Assembly (NCBI GenBank): GCA_015680685.1
Contig: MNCI01025364.1
Location: 54,033-102,400, forward strand
DNA length: 48,368 nucleotides
Reading direction: 5' to 3'
Origin: Gnetum montanum
Taxonomy: Eukaryota; Streptophyta; Gnetopsida; Gnetales; Gnetaceae
The stretch's first letter is position 1; the number at the start of each line of letters is the position of its first letter. Shown in pieces: positions 11,713-23,205 of the stretch. The notes under the pieces were generated by a model, which had not been told where the DNA came from, did no database searches, and saw only the letters and a list, made by a program, of their open reading frames with translations. The translations under genes and the position numbers were made by a program.

Positions 11713-12626
11713 TGATGTAAGCCAAGTTTTGATCATTCGGAGATACAATATCTTGTTGGACTATAAGGTATTTTCTTTCTAGATGGTCTAGATATATCGA
11801 GGCACAAGCTATGGTGTCACTTATTTGATATCATGGACATGTGTAGGCCTATAAATACGAAACTTTGGTTCATGATTTGAGTAACAATTTCATTCCATCC
11901 TATCAAAACTCTTACAATTTACTTTTGTAGCTTAGCAATAAAGTGTGTGCCCATAGTGTGATATTAAGTGATTGAACAGTGTCTTTATTCAAGCATCTTG
12001 TACTCGGAAATAAGTGTGAATGGAAATAAAGATTGAGATTACTTTCTACCATTGTAGCATCCACTTAGTTTCTTTACTGTTTACTTAAAATAATGTTTAC
12101 TATTTTCACTTAGTCTACTAATTACTAGTTTCTTAGTTATTCTTCACTTTCCCATGAACTTTACCTTTACTATTATAAAGTGAAATGGATATGATTGATT
12201 CCGAGTGTAATGTGTGATCTTTTGATAATGCAATAATATTATCACTTGGTTTGCCCAGTAGCGAAGTACTTGGTAATCCCAATAATGATTACATAAGTCC
12301 ACGATGTGTGTGGAGAGTCAAGAATGGATGTCCATCACCTAGGATAGACTAGATTCATTTACCATTTTCCTTTAGACTTAGAAACCACTTCATTTACCTT
12401 ATGTTTACTAGGAGTAATATGGCCAACCCAACATCAGTTATCATACACCTCACCATGAGTTAAACCATATACATTTTTTTTACTAACTCACATGGGAAGA
12501 CAACAATCATGAACATAAACCAATTACTAGTATATTCACATTACTTTGTCCACATATTATAATCAGGCTATGCATGAACACTCGTATCTTATATGGTTGG
12601 GTGTTGGGTTATTCCACTACTCATCA
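11713..12626 (+). repeat. Solo LTR, E1/E2-related family
   Basis: It starts TGATG and ends CTCATCA, the same termini as the E1 and E2 LTRs. It has TATAAATA at 11850-11857, AATAAAG signals, CTTGGT...CCCAGTAGCGA words near 12235-12275, and a TATATGGTTGGG...ACTCATCA end like the other LTRs. No primer site follows at 12627. The flanking 5-mers (AACAT left, ATGAG right) do not match, so it is a solo or recombined LTR. It is next to a 3' UTR relic in the opposite orientation. Confidence 0.75.
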
Positions 12627-13187
12627 ATGAGAGCTATATATTTGTAATTAAACATTTTTGTAGAAATACCAACCCCCTTTCTCCCTAGATTCATCTTTAA
12701 AACACCCCCTTTTATGCTTAAAACTAGTAATAATAAGTAACTAGTAGAATTTGAAAATAGAAATCTCATGAACCAAAATACAATTTCAAAAATAATGGTT
12801 GAATTCAAATAAACCAATTAGGCTTTGATACCATCTATACTAATGATGTTTGGCATTGCCTAAGTTCCACTCATTACTAAATCTAATGGTAGGATGGAAA
12901 TTAAGTGAAATAGACCTTTAATGATCAATAAGCTTCAAACATATAAATCATAGGTTAGAGTCTAAAGAGATAGTTATAAACCTATGTGATGTATAACATG
13001 TATCAATAATCAAGGTATAAAAAGTCAATTATTTGCTCCCTCATCATACTCATGTGGATACCATAGGGACTAGTAACTAAACCCTTCAAATTCTTCATTG
13101 CATGTTGGTAGTTGGTATTGTACTTATATGAACACATGCAAATGTTTCATTGCATGTCCTATATTAATACCTAAGAATAAATCCCAA
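12627..13187. other. Unassigned stretch with a possible primer-binding site
   Basis: GGCTTTGATACCA at 12821-12833 is the complement of TGGTATCAAAGCC, close to the initiator tRNA-Met primer site. It hints at an eroded minus-strand retroelement start. No LTR beginning with TG follows it directly, so the call is weak. Nothing else is recognised here. Confidence 0.35.
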
Positions 13188-13686
13188 TGTGACATTTTGT
13201 TCTTAGATGTCATGGCAAACATTAAATATATGTAGCATTCAATAGTATGCGCAAAGGAAATGAAAGGGAAAATGTAGAAGAAAAATGAAAAGAATGCTTT
13301 ATTAATGTGGAATAACGTATTTGGATCATGCTCTAAGGCTTCCTTGGGGTTATCTTCCTTTAGCATTTATCCCTTAGAGGCAATCCAACACTGCCATCAT
13401 GGCTAGTCTTGTAATTGACTAGAAGGAATGCCCAATCACCTTCTTGCCTTACTTCACCTAGTACATGTTACTTACCATTGTTGACTCTGCAACTCCATAC
13501 TGATATGATCTCTAATGCCTAGTTGTAAATACCTTAGGTTAAATCTCAAAAGGTCACCTTGATAGACATGCCCATTATTACAGCATGCTCTTTCGAGTCT
13601 TAATTACAACTTGCTCTTTTGGATCTTACTACAATAATTACGATATTTGTTATGAAGAGACATCATCTTTATTATGGAGTAGCATC
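13188..13686 (-). repeat. Dispersed repeat, copy of the LTR interrupted by E2
   Basis: This roughly 500-bp block starts TGTGACATTTTG. It matches, in the same orientation, the two halves of the LTR split by E2 (29495-29526 plus 42766-43246). Shared landmarks in order are CATGGCAAACAT, TTATTAATGTGGAATAA, TCCTTGGG, AAGGTCACCTT and GAGACATCATCTTTRTTATGG. The last 10 bp (GGATGTAACA in the other copy) are not recognisable here, and no primer site lies beside it, so it is a truncated or solo LTR. Strand is assigned from the other copy's primer site. Confidence 0.7.
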
Positions 13687-13689
13687 ATT

Positions 13690-15900
13690 TGGGAATGGAG
13701 ACATACCAATCTATTCCTCTTATCTTTCATTTATTTTTGAATGAATCTATGCTAATGATCTTTTTCTAGCATTAGTGCTTCCTCCATTTGATTTCTCCTT
13801 TTGAAATGGGGTTGAATATCATAATGTTTTCCACTTATTCTACAAAAAAATATAAATGAGTATGTGGAAATTAAATCCTAATTTATCAATCCTTTCCTTC
13901 ATCCATAGGTAATGACAACAGGTGAATTAAAGGTCTATCAATCACTAATCATCAATCCTAACCATCGTCACATGAAGTGTAACTCATATCTAATTACCCA
14001 AGTGAAGGTAGGGAAAATCCTTCTTTTCTCACTTATATTACCCTAGAATATTTACTTAAGTAATTAAAATATAAATTAAATAATAAAAAAAATACAATGG
14101 TTATAAATAAAAGTCAGATTAAGAAACTCCTGCTCTTTACCAACCTCAGGTATCAATGGAAGTAGTTGTAGTTCTGCCATAAGGGGTATATGATCAAATG
14201 CCCTTGTTTGAGATGACAAGGCTCAATCTTGCTCTTAAACTTCTTTAGTCATTAGTCATGGCAATGTAATTAGTGATTTATGGTTCTTGATGAATAATAT
14301 CCATCAACATCATCTATTCTTAGAGTTTAAAATTTAACATATCTACTAAATATTCAAAATAGGTAGAATATGCATTAGCCAATGGAATTGCATGATGAAT
14401 TGATGAGAACATCTTCTTTAAATTGGATTTCTCTTCCAAGGATTCTTTTACATGTTCATAATTTAACAGTTGATGAACACTACTTTCATCTTTTCCTTTG
14501 AAGCCTCCACATAGGATGAATGGCACTAGGTTAAGATTGGTATGGGTTAGGAATAGTTTTTAATTCAAACTTTTCTTGATTTGGTTAGTCAAGTAGGCTA
14601 GTTGACAAAGTCTAACATCTTAACATGTTTATTTAATGATGAAATGTGTATTAACCATACATACATATCTTCCTAATAACTACATTTTAAGTACCAATGC
14701 TAAGGCTATGTGACTTCTTTGAAATATTGATTGTTCTTTCTTCCCCATGACTTGAAGTTTTAGAACTTTAAACTTCATTTCTTCTAATCTCCATTTGAAC
14801 TTTTGTACCAACTCAAACTTTGTTTCTTAATAAAATACCACAAAATCATCCATATTATGGTTCTTGCAGTAGGTTAACCTATACGACTCATAGGAAGAAC
14901 CATCACATGAACTTTTTGCATCTAGATCCTTTCATATCCCAACATTCTCAAATAAAGTTAGAATTGGTATAAGCATTCTTAGGGCATGAATTCTTGTAGG
15001 CATGAGACATTAGCATTCAAGTCTTGTAATTTTGTCAAGATGCATGGGTATCAATACTCATGCCAGTCTAAGGCCTAAGGTGGACATAACAAATGCTATC
15101 TTTCATTGGCTAAGGACCTTGCAATCATATTATATGTTGCAAGTTTCATTCTTGTTCTTGGATTTTCTCTTACCTCATTTCTCCTCGCAGGTGTCATACA
15201 TATTGTCAAAACAAGATTATGATTCTCCATGATGGTTGATGTCATCTATTAAATTTGGTTGCTAATTTAACTAACATATATCTTTTTTACCATTATGGTT
15301 TACCAACTAATTCTTCTAACTATTCAATTCATTTGGTTAATATAGACTTCACTACATTACCTAGACTCTTAATGACCTTCCTGCCCCTCTTAGGACACTA
15401 ACTCTAATAGTGTAACTAATAACACACTAGGGGTTAGTGACCTATGATTATTTATTTTCATATGCTATGCACATAATCATAACACCCAAAATGATCCTTA
15501 AGGATTAAATTTGTTGGTTTCAATAATTAAATTGTTAGGCATAGTTAGTCGGTTCAGGTTATGACCTTTTAAGGCATGATTTAAGGTATCACCTAATTAT
15601 TGATCATTCAAATGACCAATCTAACCTCACCATTAGATTTATAAGGGAGAAAAATGTTTGAAACGACTATTCATATGCTAGGAACAAACATCATATGCCC
15701 AAGTTATGCTAAATTTAGCTTATGAGGATCTTGAGGCATAGTTTTAAGTCAGGATTAAAACCTAATTTTTGGAGCTTTATAGGATAATTTTAAATTCACC
15801 ATCACTTCCAAGAGGCCAAAATTTTCTAGAAATGAATCTTTGTCCACTAAAAAAGACTTTTGGAATCAATAGTTATGGCTTCCAAATTTCAAAAGTTTGA
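13690..15900. other. Unassigned AT-rich stretch
   Basis: There are only short open frames, such as 14320-14526 minus and 15032-15232 plus, without motifs I recognise. Several TTGATGAATAATATCC-like A/T-rich segments are present. I see no paired LTRs, primer sites or splice-supported exons. Confidence 0.4.
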
Positions 15901-15902
15901 GC

Positions 15903-16010
15903 ATAAAAATTTGAGACTTCTTGAGTGGTCACCCATCCCAGTATACTCTAGGACAAGCAAGCTCAATTATGGAATTTTTATCTTAGTTGATGCTTATCCA
16001 TCAATTTGAC
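15903..16010 (-). repeat. 5S rRNA-derived sequence, degenerate
   Basis: The reverse strand carries the plant 5S rRNA 3' half in order: the C-box region (GGTCACCCATCC at 15927-15938 is its exact complement), then blocks matching the CAGTACTACTC, CAAGCA and GCTTAACT segments up to about 15976. A weaker continuation runs to about 16010. It is far too diverged to be a functional 5S gene. It could be a 5S pseudogene, a 5S-derived SINE, or the LTR of a Cassandra-type TRIM element, whose LTRs are known to carry 5S sequence. I could not define LTR ends around it. Confidence 0.6.
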
Positions 16011-16117
16011 CAATTAACTATGTTTTCATATTTAACTTTGTTAGAGATAGTATGTCATGTCCCATGTGTCCAAAAACATAAATAATAGAAAAAAAAAAGT
16101 TAAGTTTGCACTTAAAA

Positions 16118-17480
16118 GCTAGTGGAAAAACCCAAAGAAAAGAAAGTCATACATTGCAAATGGTTGTAGAAAACTAAATTCAACAAAAAAGGAGAGATCA
16201 TTAAATACAAAGCAAGACTTGTGGCTAAAGGATTTAGATAAAAGAAACATATAGACTATGAAGATATATTTGCACTAGTAGAAAGTTTTGAAACAATCAA
16301 ACTTATCCTTTCTATAGCTATTCATCACTATGTTAAACTTCATCAAATGGATGTGAACTCAACCTTCCTTAATTGCAACATTAACAAAGAAGTCTATGTC
16401 TACTAACCTAAAGGATATGTCATCAAAGGAAAAGAAGATAAGGTGTGTAAACTACATACAACATTATATAGATTAAAGCAGACTCCAAGGGCATGGTTTC
16501 ATAGAATCAATGATTATTTGCTAAAAATAGGATTTTCATCTTGTATGTTTAAGCTCACTTTGTATTACAAACATGATAATACAAATTTCATCATAATGTT
16601 ACTATATGTGGACGATCTTATCTTTACATCCATAAACAATAAAATAATAAAAGAATTCAAACTTGATATGAAGAGTTAACTTGAGATGAAAAACTTAGGA
16701 GAATTGAAATACTTTCTTGGAATTCAAGTTGATTTAAAGAAGGTGGGAGTCAAATTCCATCAAACCAAATATGCTTCATCCATGCTATAAAGATATAATA
16801 TTAGTAATAAAAAAAGTTATAATGTCTCCACCTCCTCACAATTTGAAGCTTCAAAATAAGGATAGCACACGTCTTGTGAATGCAACTTAATATAGAAGCA
16901 TGATTGAAGCTATCAAATTTCTATGCTACACAAGATCAAACCTTGATTTTGCTACATCCTCCCTATCATGATTCATGTAAGAACCAAGGCCAAGCCATCT
17001 CAATGCTCTCAACATGTTCTAAGATACATTAAAGGCACAATAGATCATGAACTCATCCATACTAAAGGGAATGGATAATTTATGCTTATTCAAATGCTGA
17101 TTGGGGAGGTTATCATACTGATAGAAAATCTACATCAAGTCATAATATTCCATGGAGATAATGCAATAAATTGAAAATCAATAAAATAAACTTCAATATG
17201 TCTCTCAACTTCTGAAGTTGAATTCATAACTATGGCTGAGTGGATACAATGTATACTTTGGCTTAAGAAAATCATGATACACTTAAGATTCTTAGTTGAT
17301 CTTCGAGTTAAACTATTTTTTGATAATACAACAACATGTACTACACAAGAAATCAAAGCACATAGACATCAAATATTACTTCACCAAATAAGAAGTGAAG
17401 GGAACCTTCAAACCTAAACATGTGAAAACCAATAATCAACTAGAAAATTTATTAACTAAATTTATTTTAAATTATAAATG
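16118..17480 (+). pseudogene. pol: Decayed copia reverse transcriptase and RNase H
   Basis: RVT_2-type motifs appear in order: KARLVAKGF (about 16205), DYEDIFALVE, KLHQMDVNSTFLNC (about 16340), EVYVY.PKGYV, KVCKLHTTLYRLKQTPRAW (16443-16500), and the catalytic LLYVDDLIFT (about 16600-16630, both Asp intact). LGELKYFLGIQVD follows near 16700-16735. The RNase H end includes an H-R-HQ...KPKHV...NQLENLLTKF tail (17360-17465), which is the usual copia C-terminus. Stops and frame changes are present but sparse through the RT core. Confidence 0.9.
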
Positions 17481-17569
17481 AGTACCTTTGTCCTGGTATC
17501 ATCATCAAGAAGATTTAAGAATCAAGACAAGAAGATCAAAAAAGATCATGCATTCCACACTAGAGGGAC

Positions 17570-17899
17570 TGTTAGAGATAATGTGTCATGCCCCATGTGT
17601 TCAATAAGATAAATAAGGAAGGATAAAAAGTTAAATTTTTACTTTGTCATTTGATAAAAATAAAAATTATTTTTTATTTTATTAAAAGATTGATGGAAAG
17701 ATGTAATTAAGGAATGGTCCTAATCTCTCATGTCCCAATTTTTTATAAAATAAACTTGTCCCATCATATTCTCATATGGCCCCATTATTTGGCTATAAAT
17801 ATTTGGTCAAATCATGTTTGTATGAAACGTAATTGATGTCACTAAAGCAATTTGATGTTCAATAATATAGTTTATGTTACAAAATTTTCCACTCTAACA
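17570..17899 (+). repeat. Copia 3' LTR
   Basis: This 330-bp LTR starts TGTTAGAGATAATGTG directly after the purine-rich CTAGAGGGAC and ends CACTCTAACA. A TATAAATA box lies near 17792-17799. Its first 80 bp align with 16039-16117 with several C/T and G/A differences. Confidence 0.8.
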
Positions 17900-18653
17900 A
17901 CTCTCATCATCCATCATCAATTCATTTTATTCACCAATTCATTAATCCAAGAAGTTGAAAATCACATAGATTGTTAAATGAGCTTTGTATATAAGTATTT
18001 ACTCACTCCATAATTCTCTCATATTGTAGAAATGTTCATTGTGCAAATCACCAATTTCTATTTTAGAAGCTCAATAATTTTATTCAAGGCTCTTTTTCAA
18101 AATAGATTTTATTCAACAAATAAATTTCAGTTGATCTGAAATTTTACATGCTTATAGATTATAGAACACGTTTTCCAACAAGCCTAAGCTCAGCCCAAAA
18201 TACATTTAGATCACAAAGATATCACAACTACAAAATCAGTAAAAATTTAAATTTTCTCAATTATGCCACCCATATCAACCAATATTTTGGGCTACCTAAA
18301 ATCTAAGAAATTTTTGTCTCACTAAAATGCCAAATTTGAAATTTTCCATCATTTTATGGATTTTAAGATTTTTCTGTCAATTGACATACCTTTCAACTTT
18401 TTTGTCAATTGATTGATTTTTGAAATTTTTGCTATAATTGATGGACTTTCATGGTTGCTGAAATCATCAAGGAGGTTGGCTGTGTAACAATGCAACTTGG
18501 CCAACTGCCACAAAGCATGGGGCATGCCCTAACTTTGGGTTAGGGCCAAGGTACATCAAAAATAATTTAATTTAATATTTTTTCAAATTTAAAAATTTAA
18601 AATTTAAACAGTATATAATATCCTTTTTTAGCATTTAAACACACTAAGTGGTT
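17900..18653. other. Unassigned AT-rich stretch
   Basis: It holds no open frame with recognisable motifs. There are runs of TTTAAATTT-type sequence (18560-18610) and a TAACTTTGGGTTAGGGCC block near 18530. Nothing more can be supported. Confidence 0.4.
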
Positions 18654-18753
18654 TGGTTCTAGTGGCTAGAATAAGCCATTGATGGGTAAGAGTTTGGTTT
18701 TCTTAGGAGAGGTTGTGGGTTTGATTTCTTACATTGAAATTTTGTTCCCTTTC
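18654..18753 (+). repeat. Possible tRNA-derived SINE fragment at the E1 insertion site
   Basis: TGGTTCTAGTGG (18654-18665) resembles a tRNA A-box. GGTTTGATTTC (18718-18728) resembles the B-box GGTTCGANTCC after C-to-T change. The A-B distance of about 64 bp is long. A T-rich tail follows and E1 is inserted in it. Beyond E1, at about 28667-28710, a second copy of the B-box and tail segment is seen, including ACATTGAAATTTT. No cloverleaf can be folded, so it is not a tRNA gene. Confidence 0.35.
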
Positions 18754-19560
18754 TGATGAACCGCGATATTGCATCTGCGATATTGGATTAGCCATGCGAT
18801 GTCGAATACCTGATATCACGGCCCATCTTCTTGCCTACAAATAAGAGGCGACGCCCTTGGTTTCAACAGTTAGAAGTTAGTCCCTTTGCCAAACTCTTGC
18901 CATTTTTCCCTCCAGAGTTAGAATTATTTCTACCTGCTCGCTGTAGGAGTCATAGAGTGAATGGATCTTTATTCAAGCATTGTGTAGCTAAGCACACTTT
19001 GTGTACGACAATAAAGACGAACTTTATGATAATCCTTGAAGCATACATAATAGATTAATTAGTGTTAATTATTATTTAATGCTTTCCTAGTTAATTAATG
19101 ATTTCTCTCACCTTACAATTCTCTTAGTTAAATACACTCAGTATGACCACTTCAAGCATGCGTGTAGCACTTGGTAACCCAGTAACGATTAGCGTTTGGT
19201 AATCCTAGTAGTGTTGCACTAGTTCAGGATGTGTACGGCAAGTGGGAATGGATATTGGTGTTAGGAGTCCTTAGAACTTAGTTAATGAATAGTTAAATTA
19301 GATTAGTTACTTAGTTATTTCTCTCTCCCCTCCTTATTAGTGCAGGATATAAAACACATACAATCCATAAAAATCATATGCCTCAAGCTTACTTAACCAT
19401 ACAACTGTGACATATAAGTAAGTTTAGGAAGACAATGATTAATTAACTCATTATTGTTCCATGGAGGCGCATAGGCACTTAGTCCTTGGAATTTGACCAA
19501 ATCGTGTGTGAAACACTCGTATTCATATGGTTGACCATAGGGGTACCTCGTCGCTCATCA
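18754..19560 (+). repeat. E1 5' LTR
   Basis: 807 bp, TGATGAACC...CGCTCATCA. U3 has decayed relatives of the GCGATATCGC palindrome (GCGATATTGC at 18763-18772). The TATA box is changed to TACAAATA near 18836, whereas the 3' LTR keeps TATAAATA. AATAAAG follows in the R-like region near 19010. Confidence 0.92.
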
Positions 19561-19561
19561 T

Positions 19562-19579
19562 TGGTGCCGTTGCTAGGGA
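19562..19579 (+). other. E1 primer-binding site (tRNA-Asp type)
   Basis: TGGTGCCGTTGCTAGGGA lies 2 bp after the LTR end. It matches the plant tRNA-Asp type site TGGCGCCGTTGCCGGGGA with three C/T or G/A differences, consistent with deamination. Plus-sense primer use would start minus-strand DNA synthesis here. Confidence 0.85.
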
Positions 19580-19692
19580 CTTAGTTGTTTGTGTGCTAAG
19601 TAGAACTTAGAAAATCATTTACATCGTTGGAATGAACCCTTAGGGTTGACTAAGAAAATGATAATAGTACATTGCACATTGAACAAGACAAA

Positions 19693-22600
19693 ATGTCTTC
19701 TTCTTCACACAAAAGCACTTCACTACCTAGGAATAACACAAGAAGCAATCAGTGGCAAGATACACATGACGTTGGTTCGTCAATTCCTCAACAATTTCGT
19801 GTGGTATATGTTCATCCTGATCAATATGTACCTGACTTCACCTTTATTCTCCACCAAGACGAACAACTATGTTAGCATGACTTGGAAGGTAACATAATGT
19901 TACCTCCCAACCGTTCTGTCCCAAGTATGCTTCTTCGTGCTCTTACACGGATAGGCATGCAACACTTACATGTAGAGTACATTGCGCAGGACTATGATTC
20001 GAGAGACTATCATCCCATAGAAGCATAACATCAAAGGGATTTGCAATAGGAGAGACACCATAAATCCTTGAAGGGAAAATGGTCTAAGGCTGCCCCCCAC
20101 GTTTTAAGTGAAATTAAGGGTGATGAACCTGCCTCAGGTAGTCACCCACATAATGATGTTCCTCCCCTTGACTTTGGCCAAGGGGTTGTGTATCAGAACC
20201 TTCATTCTACTATTCATAACCCAAGTGCTGATACCAATGGACACAAAGTGTCTGAAAAAGGAACAAAGACACATGACAAAGGTGGCCATTCTAATCGCAA
20301 TTGCGATCGAGGTAGAGACCACCGAAGAGAAGGTAGTAGACACTGTCATTGGGGCAGTTCTCCTTCTTCTTTACCTACATCATCTCCTTCACCCTCTCCT
20401 TCCATGTTCGAACGTGGCCATAGAGAAACAGATAATGAGGATAAGGGCAAACAAGGTGGAAGTCACAGATGAGACAACCAAGATAGAGGAGGAGGGAATT
20501 CTAGGGAATCACACCATAGAAGAAGGGAGAGTAGGGAACCACATAGGCACCATAGACGCTATGAATGAGATGATCATGATGAACCCCTACTCGCTACATG
20601 AAACATGCTAGATATAACTGAGGCTGTGAGAGTTCCAAAAAGGCACCAAAAAGATAGTAGGATCAAGAGGTTAGACATGAATAACATCCCACGATTTGAA
20701 GGGGGATATAATGCTGATCCTCAAAATCACTTACAAGCATTTCATAATGCCTATGCCTTGAAAAACATAGAAAATGAGTGGAAAAAACTTAATTTGCTCC
20801 CACAGACACTAATAAAAGAAGCTAAAAGCTAGTACCGGTCCTTAGAACCGGAATCCATTCGTAGGTGGAGTACTATGCTAGAATTGTTCAACGATAAGTA
20901 CCAAACATACTCCTGGGTGTCTAACTTGTGAAAGAAAATCCAAGGATGGAAACAAGGAAGTCATGAACCCTTGGATGCTACCATGGGCCACTATTATGCA
21001 CTACTACATCATTGTCTTGGCCATGATTATTCACAGTGGGATCAACTACACCATCTAGTAGACGGGCTTAAGCATGAAACGAGAAGAACCCTTGGGACTT
21101 ATGCCCAAGGGAGGTTATCTGAGCTTAGTTCCCATAAAATTCATAGGCTACTAGAGTAAGTAGCTAAGGAAGAAGGTGAGCTATGAAAAAGAGAGAGTGT
21201 GGAGGAATATAACCAAGATCCTTCCCTCCAAAAGAAAGGAGTAAGATTTTGTGAGGATGAGGAAGAGTCACCACTCGAAGAGATGGTGAATAGGAAAACC
21301 TTGCCTATCCAAAAGTTACCATCCAAAGTATCAGAAAAGGTAGACCAAATGTGGGACTCCCTAGATAGTAGGTTTCAAACTATGCTTAAAGTAGTAGAGG
21401 AGTCTAGAGAGCAAGGTATTGATTGTGACAAAAGGAAAAAGAGAGAAGTGGAAAATGCACGTAACAAGGGTAAGGGTAAAGTTGCTATTATTGAAGAGGT
21501 TGTGGACTCAGATATAGATGATGATAGTGGATGCAAGATATGTCAATATGACCATCCTAAGGGATGTTGCCCTATGATCTTACATTTGCAGGAGTCTAGG
21601 GTGTATGCACTTAATCCACATTTAAACAAACGGTAAGCATCCCGACGGTTACCTTACCCCCAAGGTAACCCAAGGCAGTTCCACCAACCTTTAACGTATT
21701 ATCCAAGTGGAACTCCACCACAACCAATTGAGCAACATCAATAGTGGCAACACCCACAATCATGGGAAATGCCACCACCAAGGTAACAATATTCTTACCG
21801 GCAACCTGACCCATATGGGTACTACGTGCAACATCCAATCTCTCCACGTGACTCTGTTGGTTACGTTACTCCTCAGCATCACTACCAAGTCCATGAATAC
21901 TATAGGACTCCCTCTCCTAGGGTTGACATTCCACAAGTATACCATCCTTCCAATCTGGTCGCGTCTCTCCTACCAATAGCTCCATTACCACCTGCTCCAG
22001 CAATGCAAGGTGAACTCCCTGCTTAGCCACAACAATGTAATGTCACAAGGGTTATTAATCCTCAACCTACTATTGGTTCTAACAACCGTATGAAGAAAAG
22101 ATCTTTCTTCAGAACCAACAGTCTAACCAAGCCTTTGCAATCCCAAGCGGCTAAGTCTTTGGATGCCTCCATATCAACTAAAGCTTCAGAGCCCCCTTCG
22201 AACTTAACACCACATTCAATGCATATGGTCATATTAACACATGTCGTTACTGATTGAATCAAAGCTAGCCACCTTCCTAGGAAATTCTCTGATCTTGGGA
22301 GTCTCCTAATATATCTACAAATCACTGGGAATGAGCCATGCAAAGATCTTTTGGATTCAGGTTCTAGTGTCAACATAATATCCCAAGAAATGTATAAGGC
22401 TTGGAATCTGCCTCCATTAAAAAAGAGAAATGTTTGTTTAGAGTTGGTTGACCAGTCCATCACTGTTCCCTTGGGATTACTGGAGGAGATTGTTACCACT
22501 GTTTGTGGATGGTCATATCCAGTTGACTTCTTGGTGATCCAAGTAAACAATAGTAAGGGGGACTTCCCAATCATAATGGGAAGGGCATGGCTAAGCACTA

Positions 22601-23205
22601 TCAATGCATGTCTAGGTATCTGTGATCTTTCCCTAGAAATATATAAGGAAAATACTTTCGAAAAGATCAAGAAGAAGAAGGTTCCATGCATCGCATACAG
22701 TGATACAGGGTGCAACTACATGCAGAGATCATGAGTTGTGCAAAGTTAAACATTACCTGCATGCAATTAGTGTGCACAAACAATCAACATACAAAGGTGC
22801 CTGTATGCAACAGCCACATGACAAGAAGACACCCAGTGGCTGATAGCTGCTCAAGAAAGCAGCTCACTTCTATGCATGGAACTAACTAAGGGTTTGACTT
22901 GCACTTACATAGATAGCATTGATGCATTAGAGCAAGTCCACCGCCAACTTCCCAATCCTAACTTAGAAAACATCAATTGGGGAAAGTTGGAAATTCCTAA
23001 AAAATTTAAACAAGAGCTCCTAGAGCTAAAACTATTGCCCACCAGTATGGAATACACGTTCCTTAAGAATGGAAAATCGATAATTATCAAGGCAAGAATT
23101 GCTCTGCAACAAAAAGGGAATTTGCTAAAGGTAATAAACAAATGGTTAAAAGCCTTCACCTGGTCATATCCAAAATTAACAGGAATAGATCCTAGGATAT
23201 GCTAG
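19693..23205 (+). pseudogene. gag-pro: E1 gag and protease, single frame with stops
   Basis: From ATG 19693 (MSSSSHKS, in the same context as E2's start) one frame runs to 23205 interrupted only by stop codons. It has an N-terminal conserved region (VVYVHPDQYVPDFTFIL), a charged Ser/Arg/His-rich linker (20068-20600) and a Gag core starting RLDMNNIPRFEGGYNADP (about 20670) and running to about 21160. A Glu/Lys-rich segment and the knuckle CKICQYDHPKGCC (from 21532; CX2CX3H then CC) follow, then a Pro/Gln/Tyr-rich region. The retroviral-type aspartic protease has LLDSGSSVN (Asp codon 22354) and FPIIMGRAWLSTI. The linker to RT follows. DSG is intact, so decay is mainly by nonsense changes. Confidence 0.88.

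Larger units (their letters stand above)
16039..17899 (+). mobile_element. Ty1/copia element with a large internal deletion
   Basis: It starts TGTTAGAG at 16039 and ends CTCTAACA at 17892-17899, the inverted terminal repeats of one LTR family. The first 79 bp (16039-16117) match the start of the 3' LTR. The sequence then jumps into the reverse-transcriptase domain, so the rest of the 5' LTR, gag, protease and integrase are missing. No exact target-site duplication is visible (AACTT left, ACTCT right). Confidence 0.8.

Noticed and set aside
11708-12631. Full element ends at the 11713-12626 LTR
   Set aside because: Neighbouring gypsy DNA on the left is in the opposite orientation, no primer site follows on the right, and the flanking 5-mers do not match.
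15903-16010. Functional 5S rRNA gene
   Set aside because: Too many substitutions outside the C-box, and it is a single copy rather than a tandem array.
18654-18728. tRNA gene
   Set aside because: A- and B-box-like words exist, but no cloverleaf forms and the spacing is long. Kept only as a possible SINE.
20108-20611. 167-codon open frame overlapping E1 gag
   Set aside because: It overlaps the Gag linker in another frame. The gag frame aligns with E2 and carries the conserved motifs, so this is a shadow.
22062-22715. 217-codon minus-strand open frame
   Set aside because: It is antisense to the E1 protease, which has clear DSG and GRAW motifs on the plus strand.
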